Shown: positions 17,344 to 26,877 of the stretch, one piece after another
Numbering within the stretch: position 1 is the first letter of the stretch
Layout of the letters: every line of letters begins with the position of its first letter
Assembly (NCBI GenBank): GCA_035463295.1
Contig: DATHTK010000057.1
Coordinates: 1-64,000, forward strand
DNA from: DATHTK01 sp035463295
GTDB taxonomy: Bacteria; Actinomycetota; Rubrobacteria; Rubrobacterales; Rubrobacteraceae
DNA: 64,000 nt
Direction of reading: 5' to 3'
Made by a program: the position numbers and the translations under genes
Notes under the pieces: model-generated
Databases searched by the model: none
Told to the model about the DNA's origin: nothing
Seen by the model: the letters and a program-made list of their open reading frames with translations, nothing else

Positions 17344-17363
17344 GATAAAAAATCTCGCGAGAT
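17344..17363. promoter_or_regulatory. AT-rich nested palindromes in the divergent region
   Basis: The 12-bp palindrome ATCTCGCGAGAT (17352-17363) directly abuts GAGATAAAAAATCTC, itself a dyad around an A-run. It lies between the divergent GNAT operon and the second VanW gene. On the minus strand the palindrome is followed by T6, so a weak terminator is an alternative to an operator. Confidence 0.35.
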
Positions 17364-17466
17364 GGTTGCAGATCCGCCGCTTCGCCGCAATAATTAGCGC
17401 CTACGTGTCGCTGCGAGCTCAGGGAGTGGGGTCGGGAGTCGACACGGCAGGAGGGGCGGAACATAT

Positions 17467-18951
17467 ATGAAAGAGACCAGCAAGAGGGGCGGCCCTCGCG
17501 CCGCCCGTAGAGAAGAACGCGGCTTCGGAGGTCCTGGCTTCGGCCCGAACGGGTACGAAAGCCGTAGGGTCGAGCGGTCCGCCTATAGGGTGCACAAGCG
17601 CGGGATCTACGCGGCCCGCAGGCGCAAGGTCGCGACCTTCGCTCTCGCCGGGTGCGTTCTTGTCGCTGCCGCGATCTTCGCGTACGGTCTGTTCGGCGGG
17701 GACGACATCACGGGCGGCGTCCGCGTGGGCGAGGTGGACGTGGGCGGGATGACCAGGGAGGAGGCCCGCGCGGCCGTCGAGAGCCACGCCGCCGACGCGT
17801 TCGCTGAGGTCAGCCTGGGCGACGCGGGGACACTCTCCGGCGAGGATCTCGGTGTGAAGGTGGACGCGGCGGCGGCCGTGGACGAGGCCTACTCGGTCGG
17901 AAGAACAGGATGGGTAGGCGGACGCCTCTTCGAGGTCGCGCGCTCATACCTGGTCGGGGTGCAGGTAGAACCCGAGCTCGCGTACGACCGGGAGGCTGCC
18001 CGGGCCGCCGTGGAGAACCTCGCGGGAGAGTTTCACCGGGACCCTCGGAACGCCACCTTCCGCGTCGGCGATGACGGGGAGATCGAGGTCAGGGAGGCGC
18101 GCGAGGGCAGGGTCCTGGATCAGGAAGGCACCCTGGAAGACCTCGACGGGGCGCTGACGAATTTGAGCAACGAGGTGCGCCTCGCCGAGGGCCCGGCGCC
18201 GAAACCGTCCGTCACGACGCAAGAAATACAGGACATCCGGCCGACGGAGAAGCTCGGGGAGTTCAAGACGGACTTCCTCTGGGACTCCAACCCGGGCCGC
18301 CAGGCGAACATGAAACTTGCCGCAGGCGCCGTCAACAACACCGTGGTGGCGCCGGGCGATGTCTTCTCGTTCAACGAGCTGACGATGGACCTGAAATACG
18401 AGCAGGCCAAGACCTTCTCCGAGGGTGGCGTCGCCTACGCCGACGGCGGGGGGCTGTGCCAGGTCTCCTCGACCCTCTACATGGCGGCGAACTACGCGGG
18501 GCTCGAGATAGTGGAGCGTCACCCGCACTTCGCCGTGCTGCCGTACATAAAGCCGGGTTTCGACGCGACGGTGTGGTTCGGGGACGAGGGCGGCTGGGGC
18601 GTCCTGGACATGAAGTTCAAGAACAATACCGACGGATACATCCTTATCCGGGAGTGGGTAGACAGCGATGGCTTCCTCAACGCGGAGATCCACGGCCGGC
18701 CCACCGGCAAGAAGGTCGAGATGCGAACGGAGAAGGTCTTCGAGGACCCCAACCGCGGCATCAAGTGGGCCACCTACAAGACGGTCAAGAACGAGGACGG
18801 AGAGGTGATCCAGGACGGCCTCCTGCACGATTACATCTACGGGTACAATCCCCCGTCGCCCGATGGTGGACCGCACTACGAGACGAGCACCCCGCGGGTG
18901 TCCGGGTGGAACGATCCCACGAACACCACCGGCTGGGCCGAAGTCGAGTGA
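17467..18951 (+). CDS. VanW-family cell-wall-associated protein (paralogue 2)
   Basis: 494 residues. A basic cytoplasmic N-terminus is followed by a membrane helix (VATFALAGCVLVAAAIFAYG), one complete peptidoglycan-binding-type repeat (VRVGEVDVGGMTREEARAAV), a second weaker one, and the VanW domain (DGGGLCQVSSTLYMAANYAG, VERHPHFAVLPYIKPG). It shares the architecture of the 11-12.8 kb paralogue but is about 100 residues shorter. The tail ends in a polar stretch. AGGAGG lies about 12 bases before the ATG, a long spacing. It precedes a beta-lactamase-fold gene by 49 bp and may be cotranscribed with it. Molecular function is unknown for the family. Confidence 0.9.
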   Translation: MKETSKRGGPRAARREERGFGGPGFGPNGYESRRVERSAYRVHKRGIYAARRRKVATFALAGCVLVAAAIFAYGLFGGDDITGGVRVGEVDVGGMTREEARAAVESHAADAFAEVSLGDAGTLSGEDLGVKVDAAAAVDEAYSVGRTGWVGGRLFEVARSYLVGVQVEPELAYDREAARAAVENLAGEFHRDPRNATFRVGDDGEIEVREAREGRVLDQEGTLEDLDGALTNLSNEVRLAEGPAPKPSVTTQEIQDIRPTEKLGEFKTDFLWDSNPGRQANMKLAAGAVNNTVVAPGDVFSFNELTMDLKYEQAKTFSEGGVAYADGGGLCQVSSTLYMAANYAGLEIVERHPHFAVLPYIKPGFDATVWFGDEGGWGVLDMKFKNNTDGYILIREWVDSDGFLNAEIHGRPTGKKVEMRTEKVFEDPNRGIKWATYKTVKNEDGEVIQDGLLHDYIYGYNPPSPDGGPHYETSTPRVSGWNDPTNTTGWAEVE

Positions 18952-19000
18952 GCGCTGCGTAAGCGCGAGGGTGATCTAGAGCTTTGCCACGCACGAAGAG

Positions 19001-20563
19001 ATGCTGAAGACGCCCCCGCCGAGACGCCTGACCTTTCGGGCCCGCCGCCGTCGCCGGCACTGGTTTGCGGCCCTCCTGGCGCTGGCGGTAATAGCAGCGG
19101 GGGCCGTGTATCTGACCGTCTACGTCGCGAGCGGTGCCTGGGGCGGCGAGGAGGGCCGTTCGGGACCCTCGGGTTCCGGCGAGGAGGGGGTCCCTGCGGG
19201 CTCCGAGAAGAACGAGCCGGGTAGCACTGCGCCGCGACAGGGTTCGTCCGGCAGCGAGTCGGAGGCCCGGCCGGCGGGACCCGCCGAGACACCGGAGGAG
19301 GCTGCGTACCTGGCGGTCGCCCCCGAGCTCCCAGGCGTGAGCCCCGAGAGCATCACGGGCGTCTTCCGGAGCACGATGGATGAGAACTGGGCCTCCGTGC
19401 ACCTCGTGCCCTCGGGCGAGGACAAGCCTTACGTGGTCTTCACGCGGCGCGAGGGCGACGGCTGGCAGGCACAGAGGTCGATCCGCATCGACGAGCCGGA
19501 CTACCCCCAGAACGACCTGGTGGCGCTCGGCGCCATCCCCAAGGACCTCAAGGACTACCTGTATCCCGAGAACCTCTTCGCGGCCGAGGCCCCCGAGCCT
19601 CGCGAGGAGGAAGTGGATAGGGGCGCGCTGCCCGATGTCGGGCCGGCCGAGTTCTCGGCGCCGGAGCCGGTCACCGAGGGCGTCCCGGCCGCCGAGCGCG
19701 AGAAGGTGGAAGCGGCACTCGATAGGGCGCGGGGCGAGATAGAGGATTACGGCGGGGTCGCCGGCTTCTATGCGCAGGACGGTCAGGGGGGATGGGGCTA
19801 CGGGGTGAGGCCAGACGAGACGTTCTTCTCCGCCTCCGTAATAAAGGTGCCGGTCATGGTCGCCGTCTACCGCAAGATAGACCAGGGCGAGCTCTCTTTG
19901 AGCGCCTCCTTCGAGACCCAGGACGACGACTGGGCCGCCGGGGCCGGGTGGTTGCAGTGGGACCCGCCGGGCAAGTCCCATACCGTCGAGGATTACTTGT
20001 ACATGATGATGACCCAGTCCGACAACGTGGCGACCAACGCCCTCATCCGGAAGGTGGGGGGGATGGATCACGTCAACGAGGTCGCCCGGTCGCTCGGGGC
20101 GAAGAACACGCTGCTCTACCAGAAGGTCAGCAGCGAGCGGGCCGCCGTTCCGGTCCTCGACAACCGGACCACGCCGCGGGACATGGCGATGATGATGGCG
20201 AGCATAGCCTCCGGCCAGGCCGCCAGCCAGGCCAGCTGCAAGGACATGATCGACCTGATGTACCAGAACGAGCTCGACTGGTGGCTCGACGCCGGCCTCC
20301 CCGCGGACGTCTGGGCCTCGAACAAGGGCGGTTGGCTCTTCAAGGTCTACGACGAGGTTGGCATCGTCCAGGACGGAGATAACCCTTACGTCGTGGCGAT
20401 CATGAGCAAGTACGGTCCGTCGGACACGAACGCCGGCGCGGCACTTATAGAAGAGCTGTCCAGAACCGTCTGGGAGGCTCAGCAAGACGACGAAGAGGAT
20501 AAGAACGGCTCCGAGAAAGGCTCTGACGGAGACGACTCCGAGGGCGCATCGGGCGGGTCCTAG
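19001..20563 (+). CDS. Membrane-anchored serine hydrolase, class A beta-lactamase fold
   Basis: 520 residues. A very basic N-terminus and one membrane helix (WFAALLALAVIAAGAVYLTV) are followed by a low-complexity Gly/Ser/Glu linker and an intermediate domain of about 100 residues. The C-terminal half is a penicillin-recognising domain: Ser279 and Lys282 in SASVIKVP (S-x-x-K), SDN in MTQSDNVATN, and NKGGW in the place of K-T/S-G. An acidic tail ends the protein. It could be a beta-lactamase, a D,D-peptidase or a non-hydrolytic sensor; the altered KTG box makes the first less certain. The neighbours VanW and MurJ support a peptidoglycan role. Its TAG stop shares the tetramer CTAG with the convergent murJ stop. 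Confidence 0.85.
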   Translation: MLKTPPPRRLTFRARRRRRHWFAALLALAVIAAGAVYLTVYVASGAWGGEEGRSGPSGSGEEGVPAGSEKNEPGSTAPRQGSSGSESEARPAGPAETPEEAAYLAVAPELPGVSPESITGVFRSTMDENWASVHLVPSGEDKPYVVFTRREGDGWQAQRSIRIDEPDYPQNDLVALGAIPKDLKDYLYPENLFAAEAPEPREEEVDRGALPDVGPAEFSAPEPVTEGVPAAEREKVEAALDRARGEIEDYGGVAGFYAQDGQGGWGYGVRPDETFFSASVIKVPVMVAVYRKIDQGELSLSASFETQDDDWAAGAGWLQWDPPGKSHTVEDYLYMMMTQSDNVATNALIRKVGGMDHVNEVARSLGAKNTLLYQKVSSERAAVPVLDNRTTPRDMAMMMASIASGQAASQASCKDMIDLMYQNELDWWLDAGLPADVWASNKGGWLFKVYDEVGIVQDGDNPYVVAIMSKYGPSDTNAGAALIEELSRTVWEAQQDDEEDKNGSEKGSDGDDSEGASGGS

Positions 20564-22149
20564 TCTGGCCCCGCGGCTCTCCTCCGCTTGAAGATGGCGA
20601 GGGCGTATCTCAGCTCCTCCGTCTTGAGCGCGTAGGCGGCTCCCAGGTAAGCGGCGAGCGAGGCGCCCCCGACGACCGCGACGATCAGGGCTCGTTCCAC
20701 AGTCGTCGAGCCGGGCCCGATAAGGGCCGTGCCGGTCCTGGCGACGGCGTACATGACGGCACCGGCCACGAGGATCTTTGCCAGAGAGAGCAGGAGTCGG
20801 CGGCCGTCTATCCTCTTCGTCTCGCGGCGGGTGGCTGCGAGGCCCAGAGTGGCCAGTACCGCGTACGCTATGGAGAGCGCTAGCACGACACCGACGACGC
20901 CGAGGACGCGTGAGAGGCCGTAGGCGAGGGCCGCGTAGAGCACGAAGATGACGACGTTCAAGAGCGCGGGCGTCTTCGTGTTCTGCCGCGAGTAGAAGGC
21001 TCGCACCAGGAAGAAGTAGGCCGAGTAGCCCAATAGCCCGACCGAGTAGGCAACGAGGAGGGTGGCCACCAGCTGCGTATCCCCGGCGTCGAAGTTGCCG
21101 CGCTGGTAGAGCAGGCCGACGATCGGCATCGCAAGGGCCGTCATGCCGACCGCAGCCGGCACCACGACGAAGATCATCGTTCTTATCCCGAACGAGAAGG
21201 TCTCGCGGTAGCCCTCGACGTCCCGGCGGGCGTGCTTCTCGGAGAGCTCGGGCATGAGCGCCGTGGCGATGGCGACGACGAAGATACCGTAGGGGAGCGA
21301 GAAGATGGTAAAGGCGTAGTTGAGCTCTGCGACGGCCCTGAACTGACTGGCGAGGCTCACGCTGACGAGCTGGAAGGCGACGGACGCAGCCACCAGCACG
21401 ACCATCGGCCCCGCGAGCCGGGCGGTTGGCAGGAGGGCAGGGTGGCCGAATTGGGGACGTGGTCTGTAGCCCAGAGCCCACATCGTCGGTACCAGGGAGA
21501 GTGCCATGACCGCGACCCCCACCGTAACGCCTCCGGCGAGAACGTAGGTAGCGAGCGTCGGGTCGGCGCCGGCGAGCAGGGCGTAGGCCCCGAAGGAAGA
21601 GATGACGATCAGGTTGTTCAGGACCGGGGCGAAGGTGGGTAGAAAGAAACGCCGGTGGGCCTGGAGGACCCCCGTGGCGATCGTGCTCACGCCGTAGAAG
21701 AGCATCTGCACGGCGAAGATCCTGAAGAAGAGCGCGGCGAGCTCCACGCTGCGCTCGGCCTCCGTCGCGGCGAGCTCCTGCGCCGCGCCCCAGTCGGTGA
21801 TGAGCCTGACGAGCGGCTCGGCGAAGACGATGCCGGCGAGCGCGACCAGCGTCATCAGCGGCAGCACGAGCGTGAACAGGGCGTTGGTCAGGCGTCGGGC
21901 GTCATCCTCGCCGTGGGTCGTCATGCGACCCACCAGTACCGGGATAAAGATCGAGTAGAGAATGCCGCCCAGAAATAGCTCGTAGATCAGGCTGGGCAGT
22001 ATGATCGAGACGGTGTAGGCGTCCGCCACGATCCCGGTCCCCAGAATGGCCGCCTGAGCCATCCACCTGGCGTACCCGGTAGCCCGCGAGAGCACGGTGG
22101 CTACCGAGATCGAGAGCACGGCCCGCAGGATGGCTGCCATGCGAGGCAT
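20560..22149 (-). CDS. murJ: Lipid II flippase MurJ (MviN family)
   Basis: 529 residues, about 14 hydrophobic segments, the standard MurJ/MOP size. The opening (SVATVLSRATGYARWMAQA) is the MurJ signature, in which the conserved Arg follows V-x-x-x-S-R. Conserved MOP loop motifs follow (LYELFLGGILYSIFIPVL-like, then RAFYSRQNTKTPALLNVV). It moves lipid-linked peptidoglycan precursor across the membrane. In some actinobacteria MurJ is regulated by a PASTA kinase, and one such kinase is encoded at 8.4 kb, though a link here is only inferred. Its stop overlaps the convergent beta-lactamase-fold gene at 20560-20563, and no terminator hairpin is visible between them. Confidence 0.9.
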   Translation of the reverse strand: MPRMAAILRAVLSISVATVLSRATGYARWMAQAAILGTGIVADAYTVSIILPSLIYELFLGGILYSIFIPVLVGRMTTHGEDDARRLTNALFTLVLPLMTLVALAGIVFAEPLVRLITDWGAAQELAATEAERSVELAALFFRIFAVQMLFYGVSTIATGVLQAHRRFFLPTFAPVLNNLIVISSFGAYALLAGADPTLATYVLAGGVTVGVAVMALSLVPTMWALGYRPRPQFGHPALLPTARLAGPMVVLVAASVAFQLVSVSLASQFRAVAELNYAFTIFSLPYGIFVVAIATALMPELSEKHARRDVEGYRETFSFGIRTMIFVVVPAAVGMTALAMPIVGLLYQRGNFDAGDTQLVATLLVAYSVGLLGYSAYFFLVRAFYSRQNTKTPALLNVVIFVLYAALAYGLSRVLGVVGVVLALSIAYAVLATLGLAATRRETKRIDGRRLLLSLAKILVAGAVMYAVARTGTALIGPGSTTVERALIVAVVGGASLAAYLGAAYALKTEELRYALAIFKRRRAAGPD

Positions 22150-22164
22150 GGTACTACACCGGTG

Positions 22165-22347
22165 CTAACGGCCCGCTATGTACCGACCTGGTGGCGGCGT
22201 TCTCTCCGCTAGTAATGTCGGAGCCCGCTCGATGACCGCGTCATCCGGTGCCGCCTCCAGATAGCTTACGAGCGTCGGCTGTCCCTGCTTGCGGACGTGT
22301 TCCAAAGCGGCCACCGGCTCGTTGTACGCGCTCGCCGTCAGGTCAAT
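22165..22347 (-). CDS. Possible small protein (about 60 aa) with a non-standard start
   Basis: The minus strand encodes IDLTASAYNEPVAALEHVRK and, further on, LEAAPDDAVIERAPTLLAER before a TAG at 22165-22167. The composition and codon use look protein-like and match neighbouring genes. The frame is closed upstream by a TAG near 22375 and contains no ATG, GTG or TTG before the conserved-looking part. An AAGGAG sits four bases before an ATT at 22347, so initiation at ATT (known for infC) is conceivable. The alternatives are an internal GTG or a gene remnant. Family unknown. It lies between the hybrid kinase and murJ, on the same strand. Confidence 0.35.
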   Translation of the reverse strand: MDLTASAYNEPVAALEHVRKQGQPTLVSYLEAAPDDAVIERAPTLLAERTPPPGRYIAGR

Positions 22348-22496
22348 GGCTCTCCTTCGGCAATACCCCTTCTACGCACTATAGTTCGGGCTGGACGAGC
22401 CGGCGGGCGGTCGAGCGCAATAGCGTCCCGCTTGTGTGCCAGGACACCGGCCTGGGAGCTAGCGCACCCCGGTATCTGTCGGCTCAGGGGAGAGCA

Positions 22497-25400
22497 TCAG
22501 CTCTGGAGGACTCCGGATCGTAGCGCTACTCTGACCAAGTCGAGCTCGACTTCGAGTCGCGCCAGGAGTTCCGAACACCTGGCCATATCTCCCAGTTCTC
22601 CGGCTTGCTCCAGGGCCGCGCAGACCTCGGCCATCCTTGCGGCACCCATGTTGGAGCAACTTCCCTTCAAGGTATGCGCGGTACGCCTCAATGACTCGAA
22701 CGTGCTCTCGTCGGCCGCCTTGTGTAGCTCCTCGAGGCGAACCCGGGCATCCCGAAGAAACATGTCTGCAAGCTCGGCGACGAAACCCGGCTCCCCCTCC
22801 CGCTCGATCTCCCGAAGCGTCGATAGAACGTCCTGGTCTAGCACCAGGTCGGGGTCGGAGGAGAAGACTCTCTTACTTCCCCCTCGCTCCGTTTCAGCTT
22901 CCATGGCCACCGGGACCCACCGTTTCAACACCGCATCGAGCGTCTCCAGCTTGACCGGTTTCGGGATGTAGTCATCCATTCCCGCAGCTAGGGCCTTCTC
23001 CCGGTCTCCCTCGAGTGCGTTCGCTGTCATGGCGATTATTGGAGTGTGCGCCGTTGTCCCTTCCCGCCGGCGTATCTCTTCGGTGGCTTTGTAGCCGTCC
23101 ATCACCGGCATCTGCACATCCATAAGAACTAGCGCGAAAGCCCTGCGAGACAGTGCCTCGACCGCTGCCGCGCCATCGGGAACCACATCCACCTGATAAC
23201 CCAGCTTCTCGACCATCCTTACGGCGACCTTCTGGTTTACGGGGTTATCCTCAGCCAGCAAGATATGACCACCCTTCACCTTGACCTTCGCGTACTGACG
23301 GTCGCCGGCGACGGGAACACCGTGTTCCTGGACGTGCTCGGGCACTTCCACGACCGTGGCCAGGCGCTCATAGAGTTGAGACTGTCTAACCGGCTTGGTA
23401 AGGCAGATCTCGACCCCCGCCTCGCGGGCCTCCTTCCCTATGTCGTCGCCTATGGAGGTCAGCAGCACCAGGCGGGTGGAAGAGAGGCTCGGATCGGCCT
23501 TGATGGCGCGGGCTAGCTCCAGGCCATCCATCCCTGGCATCTGCATGTCAACTATCGCAATGTCATAAGGTTGGCCTCTTGCAGCAGCCAGACGCAGCAT
23601 CTCGAGCGCGTGGGCGCCATTGTCAGACATCCCGTTGCTCATTCCCAAGGATAAGATCTGCTCGTGAAGTATCCTTCGGTTGGCTTCGTTGTCGTCAACG
23701 ACGATCGCCCGCAGCCCATTCAGGTCCCGTCCGGGAATGGAGGAAGGAAGTCCACTCCCAGGATGCTTCTCAAAGCGGGTCGTGAACCAGAAGGTGCTGC
23801 CTTTCTCTACCTGGCTTTCGACGCCCAGCTCTCCCCCCATCAGCCTCGCCAGTCGAGCGCTTATGGTAAGCCCCAATCCCGTTCCGCCGAACTTGCGGTT
23901 GAAAGAAGCATCTGCCTGAGAGAACGATTCGAAGATCCTCGAGCGCTGCTCTGCACTTATCCCGATGCCGCTGTCGGTGACCTCCGTCCTGACCAGGACC
24001 GTCGACTCCGTGTCTTCGGCCACCCCGGTATGCACCATGATGTTTCCCTTCTCGGTGAACTTGATAGCATTGCCGAGCAGGTTCGTGAGGATCTGACGGT
24101 AGCGAAAAGGGTCGCCGATCATCACGGCGGGGACGGACGGATCGATATAGCTGACCATCTCCAGGCCCTCGTCCTGTGCGCGTTGCGCCAGGAGCGACAC
24201 GACCTCTTCGGTCTCACGTTGGAGGTCGAAGTCTATCGACTCGAGGTTGATCTTCCCCGCCTCTATCCTGGAGAAATCCAGGATGTCGTTAAGGATGTTC
24301 AGGAGGGTTCCGCTCGAGTTGCGAACGGTCTCCGCATAGTCACGTTGCTCGTTGCTGAGAGGCGTGTCCAGGAGCAACTCGGTCATCCCGATGACGCCGT
24401 TCATCGGGGTCCTGATCTCGTGGCTCATATTGGCCAGGAACTCGCTCTTGGCCCTGCTGGCCTTTTCGGCCGCCTCTTTGGCCTCCAGCAGGCTTTCCTC
24501 GACCCGTTTGCGGTCGGTGATGTCTCGGGAATTGAGCACGATTCCTTGTACGGCCGGGTCTCCGAGCAGGTTGACGACGGTCATCTCGAAGTATCGCCAG
24601 CTGCCGTCGGCGTGCAGGAGACGAAACTCGAAGGAATCGGTGGGACCAGGGTTGGAGCGCGCCCACTCCAGAATCTCCGAAGCTTTGTCGGCATCCTCGG
24701 GGCTGACGATGTCCACGACGTCGGCCCCGGCTACCTGCGTGGGTTCGTAACCCAGGATGCGCTCGAGGGCCGGGCTCGCGTAGCGGATGGTCCCGTTCTC
24801 TTCCAGTATGGTGATAATGTCCGAGGAATTCTGTACAAGCGAACGGAAACGGCGCTCGCTAGTGCGTACGGCCTCTTCCGCTCGGTCGCGCTCCCTTATC
24901 ATGATCCCTAGCCGCGTCGCCACAAGGCTAAACAGCAGCACCGAGCCCACCACGATCACGGAGACGCTTATGCGTTCTCCGAGGAGAGCCTGCGCCGCCA
25001 GGACTGCCGGAGCTATCAGGGTGGTCGCGACGAGCAGCGACAGCCGTTGCCAGGTGAGCTTCGCGTCGGCAGAACCGGATGTCTCCTCGGAGGTTCTCGT
25101 AATCGAAGGATGCAGCGCCGCTGTCCCGACAAGCACGTAAGACAGGAGCCACCCGCAGTCTATGACGCTGCCGGTGCTATAAGTGCCCTCGAAGACGGTC
25201 CAGTTGAACGCTGTATCGGAGATCAGCAACAGGAGTATTCCCGCCAGGAGGAAGCGGTAGGAAGCGGAGGCGCGTATCCCCAGACCCATCAGCAGTCTGA
25301 GCACTACCGCCAAGAGCACCAGATCCATGAGCGGATACGCTGCGGAGACGAGCTGCTCCCCAAAGGACAGGCGAGCATCCTCGAAGTACGGACTTATCAG

Positions 25401-25910
25401 CAGCACCCAATAGAGCAAGCCGATCCCGGTAGCGGTGATCAGAGCGTCGATAAGATGTCCCCAACCGTAGGAGCGCCTCCCACGCAAGACGAGCATAGAG
25501 AGCCCGGCCACCAGGAGCGGATAGCCCGCGAGATACAGGAGATCCGCGTAGGAGGGAAACGGGACCTCCCGGTCCAGGAAGATCTCGTGGAAGTCCCAGA
25601 TGATGTCCCCAACGACAAACATCAGTAGACCACAGGCGACTAACCGCCAGGGAAGGGCCTGCGAACGCCCGGACAGGTTTATGAACGTACCGACGACCAC
25701 TGCGGCCACAGAGCTGAGGCCGACAGCGGTGTAAACGGCTGCCTGGCCTACTTCCGAATCGAAGGAGAGGTATGTCGCAGCGGCGAGAAGTCCCGCGGCC
25801 CCATAGATCAACCAGAGCCTGTGTCTCAGAGGGGCGGCATCACCGGCCCTGCTCTCTGGTCTCCTGATGACTTCTGGCTGGCCCGGGGGCGATTTCGAAG
25901 ACTCGGGCAT
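22497..25910 (-). CDS. Hybrid sensor histidine kinase (BarA-like, two receivers plus HPt)
   Basis: 1137 residues. The first 320 or so hold about nine hydrophobic segments, an integral-membrane sensor without a large outside loop. A PAS domain follows (RFRSLVQNSSDIITILEENG). HisKA has the phospho-His at residue 497 in MSHEIRTPMNG. HATPase motifs are NLLGNAIKFTEKG and GGTGLGLTISARL. Two receivers (VDMQMPGMDG and LMDVQMPVMDG) and a C-terminal HPt with His1079 in RRTAHTLKGSCSNMG complete a phosphorelay. The final target is probably a separate response regulator; the orphan NarL-type protein at 26.9 kb is about 1 kb away on the other strand and is a candidate by proximity only. Confidence 0.92.
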   Translation of the reverse strand: MPESSKSPPGQPEVIRRPESRAGDAAPLRHRLWLIYGAAGLLAAATYLSFDSEVGQAAVYTAVGLSSVAAVVVGTFINLSGRSQALPWRLVACGLLMFVVGDIIWDFHEIFLDREVPFPSYADLLYLAGYPLLVAGLSMLVLRGRRSYGWGHLIDALITATGIGLLYWVLLISPYFEDARLSFGEQLVSAAYPLMDLVLLAVVLRLLMGLGIRASASYRFLLAGILLLLISDTAFNWTVFEGTYSTGSVIDCGWLLSYVLVGTAALHPSITRTSEETSGSADAKLTWQRLSLLVATTLIAPAVLAAQALLGERISVSVIVVGSVLLFSLVATRLGIMIRERDRAEEAVRTSERRFRSLVQNSSDIITILEENGTIRYASPALERILGYEPTQVAGADVVDIVSPEDADKASEILEWARSNPGPTDSFEFRLLHADGSWRYFEMTVVNLLGDPAVQGIVLNSRDITDRKRVEESLLEAKEAAEKASRAKSEFLANMSHEIRTPMNGVIGMTELLLDTPLSNEQRDYAETVRNSSGTLLNILNDILDFSRIEAGKINLESIDFDLQRETEEVVSLLAQRAQDEGLEMVSYIDPSVPAVMIGDPFRYRQILTNLLGNAIKFTEKGNIMVHTGVAEDTESTVLVRTEVTDSGIGISAEQRSRIFESFSQADASFNRKFGGTGLGLTISARLARLMGGELGVESQVEKGSTFWFTTRFEKHPGSGLPSSIPGRDLNGLRAIVVDDNEANRRILHEQILSLGMSNGMSDNGAHALEMLRLAAARGQPYDIAIVDMQMPGMDGLELARAIKADPSLSSTRLVLLTSIGDDIGKEAREAGVEICLTKPVRQSQLYERLATVVEVPEHVQEHGVPVAGDRQYAKVKVKGGHILLAEDNPVNQKVAVRMVEKLGYQVDVVPDGAAAVEALSRRAFALVLMDVQMPVMDGYKATEEIRRREGTTAHTPIIAMTANALEGDREKALAAGMDDYIPKPVKLETLDAVLKRWVPVAMEAETERGGSKRVFSSDPDLVLDQDVLSTLREIEREGEPGFVAELADMFLRDARVRLEELHKAADESTFESLRRTAHTLKGSCSNMGAARMAEVCAALEQAGELGDMARCSELLARLEVELDLVRVALRSGVLQS

Positions 25911-26003
25911 CCGTTTCTTTTCCTCTCACGCTTGCAGGCATTGTAATGAATTGTCTATCCTTTGGTATTGAGGGCTTGAACGGGCGCCTCGGCCAGGTCT
26001 CTC

Positions 26004-26743
26004 TTGCTCCGGACAGAGATGAAGGGTTGGTGTGAGACTCCCAGAACCTTACTTGTAGGCGAGTACCTGTCCGTCTGGCTCGGCTCCATTAGGGACGCTG
26101 TTGGCCCTCGTACCTGGCAGCGGCATGAGGAGATAAAGCGTCTGCATATAGAGCCAGCGTTGGGCAAGATTCGACTTGATACGCTGAACCCTCTTCAGGT
26201 GCAGTCCCTATATCGAAAGAAGCTGAATGAGGGGCGATCCACAACTACCGTTCGGAAGACACACATCACGCTTTACAAAGCCCTCAAGCAAGCCGTGAGA
26301 TGGCAGCTGCTGCCGCGTAACGTATGTGAGGCGGTTACCCCACCAAGTGAACGGCGACCGGAGATCGTTGCTCTCACAGAGGAAGAGGTTAAGTGTCTAC
26401 TCAACGCGGCGAAGGACGACCCTCTCGACGCTTTCTATGTTCTCGCCTGCACCACGGGCATGCGTCAGGGTGAATTGCTGGCGCTTAGTTGGGATTGCGT
26501 TGACTTCGATGCGGGTACGGTTCAGGTAAAGTACCGTCTGGCAGGGTAAGGTCTACCCCCCCAAAGACACCACGCAGTAGGCGGACCATACAACTATCGC
26601 AGATAGCGATACAGGCATTGTGGGATCATCGCCAGAATCAGCCTCCTGAGAGCAAGTGGCGCTTTCCTAACCGTGCTGGCAAGATAGATATACAGGGTGT
26701 GCGTGTAGGTAGAGAGGCTCACATAGCGTATGGGACCCAATAG
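26004..26743 (+). pseudogene. Tyrosine recombinase (phage integrase), frameshifted and truncated
   Basis: The first 181 codons from a TTG at 26004 give a core-binding domain (YLSVWLGSIRDAVGPRTWQR, RKTHITLYKALKQAVRWQL). The start of the catalytic domain follows, with the first Arg in ACTTGMRQGELLALSWDCVD. A TAA at 26547-26549 stops this frame. The adjacent frame continues the family pattern (PKTPRSRRTIQLSQIAIQAL, then KWRFPNRAGKIDIQGV) to a TAG at 26741-26743. The break is next to a run of seven C at 26556-26562. The HxxR box and the catalytic Tyr are not found, so the gene is dead. It marks the left part of an AT-richer island that runs to about 31.5 kb. Confidence 0.85.
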
Positions 26744-26877
26744 TGGGAATTTCATCGGGGGGCACCCCTATCAACTCATTGCTTGGGGCAGACCTCAAGA
26801 CGAAGGGAGACCTCAATTTTCGTCCAGCTTGTGACGATAATATAGATTGAGCGATCGGGGAGGGGTGCCCGAAGGAC

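Noticed and set aside
18785..21481. 898-codon minus-strand open frame
   Set aside because: It runs antisense over the VanW and beta-lactamase-fold genes and out of frame over murJ, with low-complexity composition.
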